In this document: piece after piece, positions 1 to 7,727 of the stretch
Position numbering within the stretch: the first letter of the stretch is position 1
Layout of the letters: each line of letters opens with the position of its first letter
Source of the DNA: Rhodobacter sp.
GTDB lineage: Bacteria > Pseudomonadota > Alphaproteobacteria > Rhodobacterales > Rhodobacteraceae
DNA: 64,000 nucleotides
Direction: 5' to 3'
Assembly (NCBI GenBank): GCA_020637595.1
Contig: JACKKE010000010.1
Coordinates: forward strand, 137,216-201,215
Translations under genes and position numbers: made by a program
The notes under the pieces: generated by a model
What the model was told of the DNA's origin: nothing
Seen by the model: only the letters and a program-made list of their open reading frames with translations
Databases searched by the model: none

Positions 1-806
1 GGCGCAACGGCTGGGACTGGGCGCTGTTCGTCGGCGGCGCGGTGCCGGCGCTGATCTTCGGCGTGGCGGTGGGCAACGTCCTGCAGGGCGTGCCGTTCGA
101 ACTGACCCCGGACCTGTTCTCGCGCTATGAGGGCAGCTATTACGGCAAGTTCTTCGGCCTCTTGAACCCCTTCGCGCTGCTCGTTGGCGTGGTCTCGCTG
201 GCGATGCTGCTGACCCACGGCGCGGCCTGGCTGTCGCTCAAGGCCGAGGGTCCGGTCGCCCAGCGCGCCCGTGCCATCGGCACCGTCACCGGGCTGATCA
301 CCATCGCCGGCTTCGTGCTGGCGGGGCTGTGGCTGGCATTCGGCGTCCAGGGTTACGCGATCGTCGGCGATGTCGTCACCGACGGCCCGTCGAACCCGCT
401 CTACTCGGAAGTCGTGCGCACCGGGTCGTGGCTCTCGGCCTATGCCGCGCGTCCGTGGATCATCCTCGGCCCGGCGCTGGGGCTGCTCGGCATGGCGATG
501 GCGGTGATGGGACTGCGCGCGGGGCGCGAGGTCTCGACGCTGCTCTGGTCGAAACTGGGCATCTTCGGCGCGATCTCGACGGTCGGTCTGACGATGTTCC
601 CGTTCATCCTGCCGTCCTCGCTCGATCCGCGCTCGTCGCTGACCGTGTGGGACAGCTCGTCCTCGCATCAGACGCTGTTCATCATGCTGGTGGTCACGGT
701 GATCTTCATGCCGCTGATCCTCGCCTATACCGCCTGGGTCTATAAGGTGCTGTGGGGCAAGGTGACCGAGGCCGACGTGACCGACAACTCGCACTCCGTC
801 TACTGA
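1..806 (+). CDS. cydB: cytochrome bd ubiquinol oxidase subunit II, C-terminal part
   Basis: This is the C-terminal 267 residues of CydB, the second integral subunit of cytochrome bd quinol oxidase, which passes electrons from the quinol pool to oxygen in the inner membrane. The reading frame is open from base 3 and the start lies upstream of the window; family members are about 330-385 residues, so roughly the first quarter is missing. The visible part has about six hydrophobic segments and CydB-like stretches such as GNVLQGVPF near the left edge and FPFILPSS before the last membrane helix. cydX follows 15 bases after the stop, the usual cydABX order, so cydA should lie just left of the window. 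The bd-type and cyanide-insensitive CioB-type subunits cannot be told apart from this fragment. Confidence 0.93.
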   Translation, partial: RNGWDWALFVGGAVPALIFGVAVGNVLQGVPFELTPDLFSRYEGSYYGKFFGLLNPFALLVGVVSLAMLLTHGAAWLSLKAEGPVAQRARAIGTVTGLITIAGFVLAGLWLAFGVQGYAIVGDVVTDGPSNPLYSEVVRTGSWLSAYAARPWIILGPALGLLGMAMAVMGLRAGREVSTLLWSKLGIFGAISTVGLTMFPFILPSSLDPRSSLTVWDSSSSHQTLFIMLVVTVIFMPLILAYTAWVYKVLWGKVTEADVTDNSHSVY

Positions 807-821
807 GAAAGGAAGAAGCGC

Positions 822-962
822 ATGTGGTATTTCGCCTGGCTTCTCGGCCTGCCTCTCGCTGCCATCTTCGCCGTCCTGAACGCCATGTGGCTGGAGATGC
901 AACGCGACCGCAAACTGGCCGACGAGGATGACGACGGCCAACCCGCTGTCGTCGCCGAATAA
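822..962 (+). CDS. cydX: cytochrome bd oxidase small subunit CydX
   Basis: This is a 46-residue single-span membrane protein. It begins MWYFAWLLG, the signature N-terminus of CydX/YbgT proteins, followed by one hydrophobic helix (about residues 4-23) and a short charged, acidic tail. In E. coli CydX is a structural subunit needed to stabilise the haems of cytochrome bd. The ATG has a good ribosome-binding site (AAAGGAAGAA about 8 bases upstream) and sits 15 bases after cydB, so the two are almost certainly cotranscribed. Its length, N-terminal motif and position together make the call firm despite the small size. Confidence 0.93.
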   Translation: MWYFAWLLGLPLAAIFAVLNAMWLEMQRDRKLADEDDDGQPAVVAE

Positions 963-982
963 CCCGAACCCAAGACCGCAGA

Positions 983-1007
983 CGGGGCGCGGTTCACCCG
1001 CGCCCCG
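983..1007 (+). terminator. GC-rich hairpin after cydX
   Basis: A perfect 10-bp stem (CGGGGCGCGG with CCGCGCCCCG) closes a 5-base loop in the gap between cydX and sqr. No T-run follows, so it may reduce read-through, stabilise the cydBX mRNA 3' end or act as a Rho-assisted terminator rather than a strict intrinsic one. Confidence 0.5.
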
Positions 1008-1038
1008 CATCGTTCCCAGACCTTCCCGGAGTCCACTC

Positions 1039-2340
1039 ATGGATCGCAGACAGTTCCTGTCGCTGGCCGTGGCCGGCGGCGGCGCCGCAGCCTTGACCTC
1101 GGTCGCCACCCCCGCCCGCACCGCGCCCGTTCGCACCAACGCCCGCATCGTCATCATCGGCGCCGGCGCCGCCGGCACCGCGCTGGCCAACCGGCTGGTG
1201 CGCCGCCTCGAAGGCGCGCAGATCACCCTGATCGACCCGCGCCGGAACCACCTCTATCAACCCGGCCTGACGCTGGTCGCGACCGGGCTCAAGCCCGCCG
1301 ACTATGTCCTGTCGAACACCGCCGACTGGCTGCCCTCGGGCGTGACCTGGCTGGCCGACCGCGTCGCCGCCGTCGACCCCGAGGCCAAGACCGTCGCCAC
1401 CGAGGGCGGCGAAACGCTGGCCTATGACTGGCTGGTCGTCGCCCCGGGCCTGACGCTGGACCATGACGCGATCGAGGGCTTCAGCCTGGATCTGGTCGGC
1501 CAGAACGGTATCGGCGCGCTCTATGCCGGGCCGGAATACGCCGCGCGCACCTGGCAGGCCGCCAGCCGCTTCACCGAGGAAGGCGGCACCGGGATCTTCA
1601 CCCGCCCCGCAACCGAGATGAAATGCGCGGGCGCGCCGCTGAAGCACACCTTCCTGATCGACGACATCGCCCGCCGCGCCGGCAACGCCGGGCGGATGAA
1701 CATGGTCTATGCCGCGCCCCAGCGGTCGCTGTTCGGCGTGCCGATCGTGTCGGAAAAGGTGCGGATGCTGTTCGGCGACCGCGGTATCACCCCGGTCTAT
1801 GAACGCACCCTGACCGCCATCGAACCCGGCGCCAAGCGCGCGACCTTTGCCACCGCCGACGGCACCGAGGTGCTGGATTACGATTACATCCACGTCATCC
1901 CGCCGCAGCGCGCGCCCGAGTTCGTGCGCCAGTCGGGGCTGAGCTGGGCCGACCGCTGGACCGATCAGGGCTGGGTCGAATGCGACATGCAAACCCTGCG
2001 CCACCTGCGTTACCCCGACATCTTCGCCCTGGGCGACGTCGCCGGCGTGCCGAAGGGCAAGACCGCGGCCTCGGTCAAGTGGCAGGTGCCGGTGGTCGAG
2101 GACCATCTGGTCGCCGGGATCGAGGGCCGCGAAGGCACCGAGACCTATGACGGCTATACCTCGTGCCCGCTGATCACCCGCATCGGCCGCGCCATGCTGG
2201 TCGAGTTCGATTACAACAACAACCTGACCCCGTCCTTCCCCGGCATCATCGCGCCGCTGGAAGAACTGTGGATCAGCTGGCTGATGAAGGAGGTCGCGCT
2301 GAAGGCGACGTATAACGCCATGCTGCGCGGCCGGGCCTGA
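1039..2340 (+). CDS. sqr: sulfide:quinone oxidoreductase, Tat-exported
   Basis: This 433-residue flavoprotein is of the sulfide:quinone reductase / flavocytochrome c sulfide dehydrogenase family. It would oxidise sulfide to sulfane sulfur and reduce membrane quinone. Seen directly: a twin-arginine N-terminus (RRQF at residues 3-6, then an Ala-rich stretch), a dinucleotide-binding GAGAAGTALA near residue 45, Cys196 in KCAGAP and Cys376 in TSCPL, which match the two redox cysteines of the family. The third cysteine of type I enzymes was not found, so a type II SQR is more likely. The ATG at 1039 is preferred because longer starts run into cydX and would bury the Tat motif. It follows cydBX and precedes two small membrane-protein genes, a probable sulfide-respiration operon. 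Confidence 0.88.
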   Translation: MDRRQFLSLAVAGGGAAALTSVATPARTAPVRTNARIVIIGAGAAGTALANRLVRRLEGAQITLIDPRRNHLYQPGLTLVATGLKPADYVLSNTADWLPSGVTWLADRVAAVDPEAKTVATEGGETLAYDWLVVAPGLTLDHDAIEGFSLDLVGQNGIGALYAGPEYAARTWQAASRFTEEGGTGIFTRPATEMKCAGAPLKHTFLIDDIARRAGNAGRMNMVYAAPQRSLFGVPIVSEKVRMLFGDRGITPVYERTLTAIEPGAKRATFATADGTEVLDYDYIHVIPPQRAPEFVRQSGLSWADRWTDQGWVECDMQTLRHLRYPDIFALGDVAGVPKGKTAASVKWQVPVVEDHLVAGIEGREGTETYDGYTSCPLITRIGRAMLVEFDYNNNLTPSFPGIIAPLEELWISWLMKEVALKATYNAMLRGRA

Positions 2341-2352
2341 GGAGGACATCCC

Positions 2353-2721
2353 ATGAAGCAACTGACGCTGGAAACCCTGATCGCGGTGTTCGAGGAAATC
2401 TTTGGCCGTGGTCTGTTCTGGGCAATGGTGATCACCGCGGTGGTGGTCACGCTGGCTTATTTCTATGTCCTGATCCGCGATCGTTCGGTCAGCTGGAAGA
2501 AATTCCTGCTGGCACAGCTCAGCATGCCCTTTGGCGCCGTGGCGGCCGTGGCCTTTGTGCTGGCCATGACCCATTCGCATGTGTCAGACATCGGCGGACC
2601 GATCGACGTGATCGTGTTCCTCGGCGTGGCCGCGATGGGCGCGGTCGGGGCTGCGATCCTAGTCTATACGCTGGAATCGCTGCTCGGCAGCAAAAGGACG
2701 ACAAATCGTGACCTCGACTGA
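2353..2721 (+). CDS. DUF5368-type small membrane protein
   Basis: This is a 122-residue protein with three predicted membrane helices (about residues 20-40, 55-72 and 83-107) and a charged SWKKFL loop. I recognise it as resembling the DUF5368 proteins of Rhodobacterales that sit beside SQR and SLAC1-type genes, but no function is established for them. The start has a good ribosome-binding site (GAGGAC) 12 bases after the sqr stop. Its 3' end overlaps the next gene by 14 bases, so it is part of the sqr operon. A role as membrane partner of SQR or of the anion channel is only inference from position. Confidence 0.7.
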   Translation: MKQLTLETLIAVFEEIFGRGLFWAMVITAVVVTLAYFYVLIRDRSVSWKKFLLAQLSMPFGAVAAVAFVLAMTHSHVSDIGGPIDVIVFLGVAAMGAVGAAILVYTLESLLGSKRTTNRDLD

Positions 2722-3676
2722 CCCAACCCCCGCCCGGCCGCCCCAGCGCCTCGAACATTTCCCGATCAGCTTCTTTGGCGTGACGATGGGGCTTTTCGGG
2801 CTGGCGCTGGCGCTCAGGTCCGGCGGTTTTGCCACCGCAGCCCAGGGCGCCGGCTGGGTCGGACTGGCGATGATGGTGTTCCTGGGCGCGATGTTCGCGC
2901 TCAAGGCCATCCGCCATCCGGCCGCGCTCAAGGCCGAGTGGATGCACCCGGTGAGGCTGGCGTTCTTTCCGGCCACCTCGATCTCGCTGCTGTTGTTCGC
3001 GACCTTCCTGCGCGACTCGATGCCCGATGTCGCACAGGTGTTCTGGGTGATCGGCGCCGCGGCGCACGCGATCCTGACGCTGGTCGTGGTGACGGCCTGG
3101 ATCTCGCACCGCGCCTTTGGTCCCGGGCAATTGTCGCCCGCCTGGTTCATCCCGGCGGTCGGCAACGTGATCGTGCCGCTGGCCGGCGTGCCGCTGGGCC
3201 ATGTCGAAATCAGCTGGTTCTTCTTTTCGGTCGGCCTGATCTTCTGGATCGTGCTGCTGACCCTGGTGTTCAACAGGCTGATCTTTCACGATCCGCTGCC
3301 CGGCAAGCTGAAGCCGACTCTGGTGATCCTGATTGCACCACCCGCCGTGGCCTTTCTGGCCTGGCTGCAGCTGGCCGGCGGCCAGATCGACGCGCCGGCG
3401 CGGATCTTTCTGAACCTCGGGTATTTCTTTACCGCGCTGGTGGCGCTGCAGGTGCCCGGCCTGCTGCGGCTGCCCTTTGCGCTGTCGTTCTGGGCACTGT
3501 CGTTCCCGCTCGCCGCGATCACCACCGCCAGTTTCAAGTTCGCGGGGCTCAGCGGTTCGGCCTTCCACCAGGGGCTGGGATATGTGCTGCTGGCGCTGCT
3601 GGTGATCACCATCGCCGCGCTGATCGTCCGCACGATCCGCGCCGCCATCGCCGGCGAGATCTGCCAGCCCGAATAA
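2708..3676 (+). CDS. SLAC1/TehA-family anion channel
   Basis: This 322-residue membrane protein has about ten hydrophobic helices and a conserved start FPISFFGVTMGLFGLALA, typical of the tellurite-resistance/dicarboxylate transporter (TDT) and SLAC1 anion channel family. These proteins pass small anions; sulfite, malate, nitrate and chloride are known for different members. A GTG start at 2708, preceded by AAAGGACG, overlaps the preceding gene. Being the last gene of the sqr operon, it could move HS-, sulfite or another sulfur anion across the inner membrane, but the substrate cannot be read from sequence. A hairpin follows the stop. Confidence 0.85.
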   Translation: MTSTDPTPARPPQRLEHFPISFFGVTMGLFGLALALRSGGFATAAQGAGWVGLAMMVFLGAMFALKAIRHPAALKAEWMHPVRLAFFPATSISLLLFATFLRDSMPDVAQVFWVIGAAAHAILTLVVVTAWISHRAFGPGQLSPAWFIPAVGNVIVPLAGVPLGHVEISWFFFSVGLIFWIVLLTLVFNRLIFHDPLPGKLKPTLVILIAPPAVAFLAWLQLAGGQIDAPARIFLNLGYFFTALVALQVPGLLRLPFALSFWALSFPLAAITTASFKFAGLSGSAFHQGLGYVLLALLVITIAALIVRTIRAAIAGEICQPE

Positions 3677-3680
3677 CCGG

Positions 3681-3707
3681 CGCGCGCCGCCTCACCCGCG
3701 GCGCGCG
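3681..3707 (+). terminator. hairpin after the cyd-sqr-SLAC1 operon
   Basis: A perfect 10-bp stem (CGCGCGCCGC with GCGGCGCGCG) around a 7-base loop starts five bases after the SLAC1-family stop. There is no T-tract. Its position at the end of a gene string and before the separate regulator gene supports a terminator. Confidence 0.55.
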
Positions 3708-3817
3708 AGGCCCTGCGACTCTGTTGCACACCTGACCGGCGTCCAATGTGATGTCTGAGTTGCGGGATTATGCTAGAGCACACCCCGGAAGGCCCCTGAC
3801 ACGACAACGGCAGACCG

Positions 3818-4516
3818 ATGACCACACCCCGGAGCGACACCCCCGCCGATACCGACTGGATGGACCGCTTCGAAGGGCTCCAGCGCCTGCCCGAGGCGAT
3901 CCGCGCCGATCTGGTCACGGGCAGCCGGATCATCTCGGTCCCGGCCGGCACGCAGGTGTTCCAGCCCGGCCAGTCTGCCGACAACCTGCTGCTGCTGCTG
4001 GACGGCACGGTGCGGGTGCAGCAGAAATCCGAAACCGGCCGCGAGGTGTTGCTGTATCGCGTCCACGCCGGGGAAAGCTGCGTGCTGACCACCGCCTGCA
4101 TGCTGGCCTTCGAGAAATACTCGGCCGATGGCATCGCGGAAACCGACGTCACCGCCGTTGCGATCCCGCGTGCGACCTTCGACGATCTGGTAACCCGCTC
4201 GCCGGTGTTCCGCGAATTCGTGTTCACCGCCTATTCGCGCCGCATCACCGACCTGTTCACCCTGATCGACGATATCGTGTTCCAGCGGATGGATGTCCGG
4301 CTGGCCTCGCGGCTGCTGGAACTGGCCGACGACCACGACACCGTGCACGCGACCCATGCCGTGCTGGCCAGCGAACTGGGCACCGCGCGCGAGGTCATCT
4401 CGCGCACGCTGACCGATTTTCACCGCCGCGGTTGGGTGGAACAGTCGCGCGGCCAGGTGCGCCTGACCGGGCGGGCCGGGTTGGAACGGCTGGTGCGTTC
4501 GACCGGGGATCGCTGA
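3818..4516 (+). CDS. Crp/Fnr-family transcriptional regulator
   Basis: This 232-residue regulator has an N-terminal cyclic-nucleotide-type beta-barrel (about residues 35-125) and a C-terminal winged helix-turn-helix (about 160-225) with the recognition-helix pattern GTAREVISRTL. The four-cysteine iron-sulfur signature of FNR is absent, so it is not a classical oxygen sensor. Two cysteines, Cys88 and Cys94 in ESCVLTTACM, lie in the sensor core and could in principle sense redox or sulfur species. It sits just downstream of the cyd-sqr block, separated by a hairpin and its own 140-base leader, and is a plausible regulator of that block. Its DNA site could not be identified. Confidence 0.85.
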   Translation: MTTPRSDTPADTDWMDRFEGLQRLPEAIRADLVTGSRIISVPAGTQVFQPGQSADNLLLLLDGTVRVQQKSETGREVLLYRVHAGESCVLTTACMLAFEKYSADGIAETDVTAVAIPRATFDDLVTRSPVFREFVFTAYSRRITDLFTLIDDIVFQRMDVRLASRLLELADDHDTVHATHAVLASELGTAREVISRTLTDFHRRGWVEQSRGQVRLTGRAGLERLVRSTGDR

Positions 4517-4575
4517 ACAGCGCAGCGCGGACCCACGGTCACCCGCAGATCCGCGCCCGGGTTTTGTGCGCGCAA

Positions 4576-6108
4576 TCAGTCGACCGTCGCGCCCTCGTCG
4601 TCGCGCCGCATCCGCGAGCGCAGCGCCTTGCCGACGATGATCGGCATCAGGAACCCGACCACCGCCACGGTCCAGAGGCCAATCGCCAAGGGCGAGCCGA
4701 GCAGCGTCCACCAGTCGCCGTTCGAGATGGTGATCGCCCGGCGCAGGTTGTTTTCCATCGTGTTGCCCAAGAGCGTGCCCAGGATGATCGGCACCAGCGG
4801 CACGTCGAGCTTGCGCAGCACCCAGCCCAGCACCCCGAAACCGATCATCAGCAACAGGTCAAAGCTGGAGCCCGAGATCCCGTAGATCCCGACAAAGCTG
4901 ACCATCGCGACAAAGGGCATCAGGATGCGCGGCGGCACCATCAGCACCCGGGTAAAGATGCCAACCATCGGAATGTTCAGCGCCAGCAGCACGAAGTTGG
5001 CGATGAACAGCGCAGCGATCAGGCCCCAGACCACATCAGGGTTTTGCGCGAACAGCAGCGGACCGGGGGTGATGTTCAGGGACAGCAGCACCGCCAGCAG
5101 CACCGCCGTGGTGCCCGAACCCGGAACCCCCAGCGCCAGCATCGGCACCAGCGCACCGCCAGCGGCGGCGTTGTTGCCGGCCTCGGGCGCCGCGACGCCG
5201 CGCGGATCGCCGGTGCCAAAGGTGCCCTTGCGGTCGACCAGCTTCTTTTCCAGCGCATAGGACAGGAACGACCCCAGCGAGGCGCCGGCCCCCGGCAGCA
5301 CGCCGGCGACAAAGCCGACCAGCGACGAGCGCAGCATGGTGGGCGCGGTTTCCTTGAGCATCTTCGCCGGCGGCGTCACGCGGCCGATCTTGATCTTTTC
5401 GCTGTCGGCGCTGGCCGCGCCGTGGCGGTTCTCCAGGAAGATGAACACCTCGGACAGAGCGAACAGGCCGACGATGGCCACCAGGAAGTCGATGCCGTCA
5501 TAGAGGTGCACCTCGCCGAAGGTCAGGCGCGGCACGCCGGTCTGGGTATCGACGCCGATCACCGCCAGCCCCAGCCCCAGCATCGCCGCAAACGCCGCCT
5601 TGGCCTGGTTCGACGACGAGACCCCGCCCAGCGTGGCGAAGGCCAGCGCGAAGAGGGCGAAATACTCGGCCGGTCCGAACAGCAGCGCAAAGCGCACGAG
5701 TTGCGGCGCCAGCAGGATCAGGCCCCAGGTGGCAATGAACGCGCCAACAAAGGACGCGACGCCCGACAGGGACAGCGCCTCGCCGGCAAGGCCCTTCTTG
5801 GCCATCGGATAGCCGTCGAGGCAGGTCATCATCGCCGGTTCGTCGCCGGGGATGTTGAGCAGGATCGAGCTGATCCGCCCGCCATACATCGCCCCGTAAT
5901 AGACCGAGGTCAGCAGGATCAGCGAGGCGGTCGGGCCCAGCCCCAGGCTGAAGGCCAGCGGAATCAGGATGGCGACGCCGTTCGACGGGCCGAGGCCGGG
6001 CAGCGCGCCCATGATCGTGCCCAGAAAACAGCCGAGAAGCGCCAGAAGAAGGTTCTGCCAGGTCAGCGCAATGGCGAAACCGTCGGCAAGCGAGCTGAAG
6101 ATATCCAT
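4576..6108 (-). CDS. tctA: tripartite tricarboxylate transporter large permease TctA
   Basis: This 510-residue protein has about 11-12 membrane helices and is the large membrane subunit of a TTT-family secondary importer. It carries the family landmarks GALPGLGPSNG (about residue 33) and GVLPGAGASLGS in its second half, the repeated loops thought to form the transport path. Length matches the family (about 500). It is the last gene of the minus-strand set tctC-tctB-tctA and lies 13 bases after tctB. TTT systems import organic acids driven by the ion gradient; the substrate here is unknown, but the linked TctD/TctE sensor suggests substrate induction. Confidence 0.93.
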   Translation of the reverse strand: MDIFSSLADGFAIALTWQNLLLALLGCFLGTIMGALPGLGPSNGVAILIPLAFSLGLGPTASLILLTSVYYGAMYGGRISSILLNIPGDEPAMMTCLDGYPMAKKGLAGEALSLSGVASFVGAFIATWGLILLAPQLVRFALLFGPAEYFALFALAFATLGGVSSSNQAKAAFAAMLGLGLAVIGVDTQTGVPRLTFGEVHLYDGIDFLVAIVGLFALSEVFIFLENRHGAASADSEKIKIGRVTPPAKMLKETAPTMLRSSLVGFVAGVLPGAGASLGSFLSYALEKKLVDRKGTFGTGDPRGVAAPEAGNNAAAGGALVPMLALGVPGSGTTAVLLAVLLSLNITPGPLLFAQNPDVVWGLIAALFIANFVLLALNIPMVGIFTRVLMVPPRILMPFVAMVSFVGIYGISGSSFDLLLMIGFGVLGWVLRKLDVPLVPIILGTLLGNTMENNLRRAITISNGDWWTLLGSPLAIGLWTVAVVGFLMPIIVGKALRSRMRRDDEGATVD

Positions 6109-6121
6109 GTCGGGTGCCTCG

Positions 6122-6553
6122 TCAGAAACCGAAGGGGCCGCGGGCCAGCGACAGGCCGAACAGCAGATGGAAGACGACGTAGATGCAGAGCGAGATACCG
6201 ATGCCGATCAGCACCGACTGCAGCGCCGGGCTGCCCAGCCGCCAGCTGAGATAGGCGGCGGCCAGCGCGGTGGCGGCTACGAAACCGACCTCGGGCAGGA
6301 ATTCGGCATAGAGGATCATCACCACCACCGCCGCGCCGATCTCGACGATCCGGCCCAGCGCCGGCCATTGCGGTTCGGCGTCAGGGCGCAGCAGGATCAC
6401 CAGCGACGACAGCGCCAGAATGCCGGCAACGATCAGCGGAAAGGCCTTTGGCCCGACGGTGTCCGACAGAAAGCTTTCCTGGATCTGCAAGGTTGCCCAG
6501 GCATAGAAGATTGCCAGCGCGAGGCCGACGGCCCCGAAGATGCGGTCGCTCAT
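6122..6553 (-). CDS. tctB: tripartite tricarboxylate transporter small permease TctB
   Basis: This 143-residue membrane protein has four predicted helices and is the small, poorly conserved subunit that partners TctA. The start at 6553 (MSDRIFGAV) was chosen because a strong GGAGAGG ribosome-binding site lies just upstream and because longer starts run through the GC hairpin that separates it from tctC. Family members are usually 140-180 residues. Expression relative to tctC is probably set by that hairpin. Confidence 0.88.
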   Translation of the reverse strand: MSDRIFGAVGLALAIFYAWATLQIQESFLSDTVGPKAFPLIVAGILALSSLVILLRPDAEPQWPALGRIVEIGAAVVVMILYAEFLPEVGFVAATALAAAYLSWRLGSPALQSVLIGIGISLCIYVVFHLLFGLSLARGPFGF

Positions 6554-6570
6554 GTCCCTCTCCTCCCATG

Positions 6571-6602
6571 AAAAAAGGCCGGGCGGTGCGCGCCGCCCGG
6601 CC
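6571..6602 (-). terminator. intrinsic terminator/attenuator between tctC and tctB
   Basis: Read on the minus strand, a perfect 10-bp stem (GGCCGGGCGG with CCGCCCGGCC, 6-base loop) is followed directly by six T residues, a textbook intrinsic terminator. It lies inside the operon, after the abundant binding-protein gene and before the permeases, so it probably acts as a partial terminator that makes tctC mRNA more abundant than tctBA. Confidence 0.85.
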
Positions 6603-6614
6603 CGGTCGTGCCGG

Positions 6615-7604
6615 TTACTGGATGATGCCGATGTCGCGGGAAATCTGCTGGATCTGCGCAACCGAGTTCGCCACGAACTCCTGGAACGCCGCGCCCTGCA
6701 GGTTCAGCGGCGCCAGACCGTTGTCGACCATCACCTGCTGCCATTCGGGCGTGGCATAGAGATCGCCGATCATCTGCACCCAGGCGTCATAGGCCTCGTC
6801 CGACATGTGGCCCGGAGCATAGAAGCCGCGCCAGTTCGCACCGATTGCATCGACGCCCTGCTCGCGGGCGGTCGGATACTGGGCGAAATCGCCGGCCAGA
6901 CGTTCCGGCGCCAGCACCGCGATCACCCGGATATCGCCCGAATCGACAAAGCCGCGCGCCTCGCTGAGGTCGCCGGTAAAGGCCTGGACCGAGCCGGCCA
7001 GCAGCTGCGTCACCGCCTCGCCGCCGCCATCGAAGGCGATGTAGCGAACCGCCCGCACGTCGTCGATGCCAAACGCGGACGCCGCGATCAGCACCTTCAG
7101 GTGGTCCCAGCCACCGACCGCCGAACCGCCGGCCACGGCCACGGTTTCCGGGTGGTCGCGCATCTGCGTCAGCAGCTCGGGCAGGGTCTGGATCGGGCTG
7201 TTCGCGGCGACCGCGATCACGCCGTAATCCGCGCCGATCGAGGCAACCCAGCGCACCTGGTCCATCGTGTTGCCCGGGAAGGCGCCCTGCGCCAGCCGGG
7301 TCGCGGTGGCCGACGAGGCAGCGACAATCAGGTCATTGTTGTCGTTGCGCTCGTTCACCACCTGGGCAAAGGCCACGCCGCCACCGCCGCCGGCCAGGTT
7401 CGACACCTGCATCGTGGCGTGGATCATGCCCAGCTCCTGCAGCATCCGGCCCACCTGACGGCAGGTGAAGTCCCAGCCGCCGCCCGGGTTTGCCGGGGCG
7501 ATGCATTCGGGGTTGGCGGGGGTAAAGCCCTGCGCCAGGGCGGGGGCGGCCACCAGGCCAAGGCCCATCGCGGTCACCGCCGCGCGGATCATCTTCATCG
7601 TCAT
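6615..7604 (-). CDS. tctC: tripartite tricarboxylate transporter substrate-binding protein TctC
   Basis: This 329-residue periplasmic solute-binding protein is of the Bug/TctC family. It has a cleavable signal peptide (Lys near the start, hydrophobic core, ALAQ cleavage site at about residue 25) and the family's PGGGWD loop at about residue 40, which contributes to carboxylate binding. Seen directly too: the GGGGG stretch near residue 73 and a length typical of the family. Start ATG 7604 has GAAGGAGGAG upstream. It is the first gene of the minus-strand importer operon and is divergent from tctD; the 123-base gap carries the probable TctD operator. Ligand unknown. Confidence 0.92.
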   Translation of the reverse strand: MTMKMIRAAVTAMGLGLVAAPALAQGFTPANPECIAPANPGGGWDFTCRQVGRMLQELGMIHATMQVSNLAGGGGGVAFAQVVNERNDNNDLIVAASSATATRLAQGAFPGNTMDQVRWVASIGADYGVIAVAANSPIQTLPELLTQMRDHPETVAVAGGSAVGGWDHLKVLIAASAFGIDDVRAVRYIAFDGGGEAVTQLLAGSVQAFTGDLSEARGFVDSGDIRVIAVLAPERLAGDFAQYPTAREQGVDAIGANWRGFYAPGHMSDEAYDAWVQMIGDLYATPEWQQVMVDNGLAPLNLQGAAFQEFVANSVAQIQQISRDIGIIQ

Positions 7605-7677
7605 GAGTCTCTCCTCCTTCGCCGGTCCGGCCGATCGTTCGCGGCGCGGACTCGCCCCCGGCAGATACCCGTTGAAC

Positions 7678-7699
7678 CTGTCAGCAAACTGTCAGAAAC
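7678..7699 (+). promoter_or_regulatory. direct-repeat operator for an OmpR-type response regulator
   Basis: Two identical heptamers CTGTCAG start at 7678 and 7689, exactly 11 bases apart (one helical turn), each followed by an A-rich tetramer. Tandem half-sites with one-turn spacing are how OmpR/PhoB-family dimers bind. The site lies in the divergent gap between tctC and tctD, 29 bases before the tctD start, so TctD is the natural candidate to bind it and control one or both arms. Confidence 0.65.
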
Positions 7700-7727
7700 T
7701 CCCGGACAGGGGCGTGAGGGGGAGGAA

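Noticed and set aside
994..2580. Long minus-strand open frame opposite sqr
   Set aside because: Composition (His, Gln, Gly, Arg-rich) is that of a GC-rich shadow frame; sqr on the other strand is a clear family member.
3748..6249. 833-codon plus-strand frame opposite tctA
   Set aside because: It is a low-complexity shadow frame that covers the Crp gene out of frame and the antisense of tctA.
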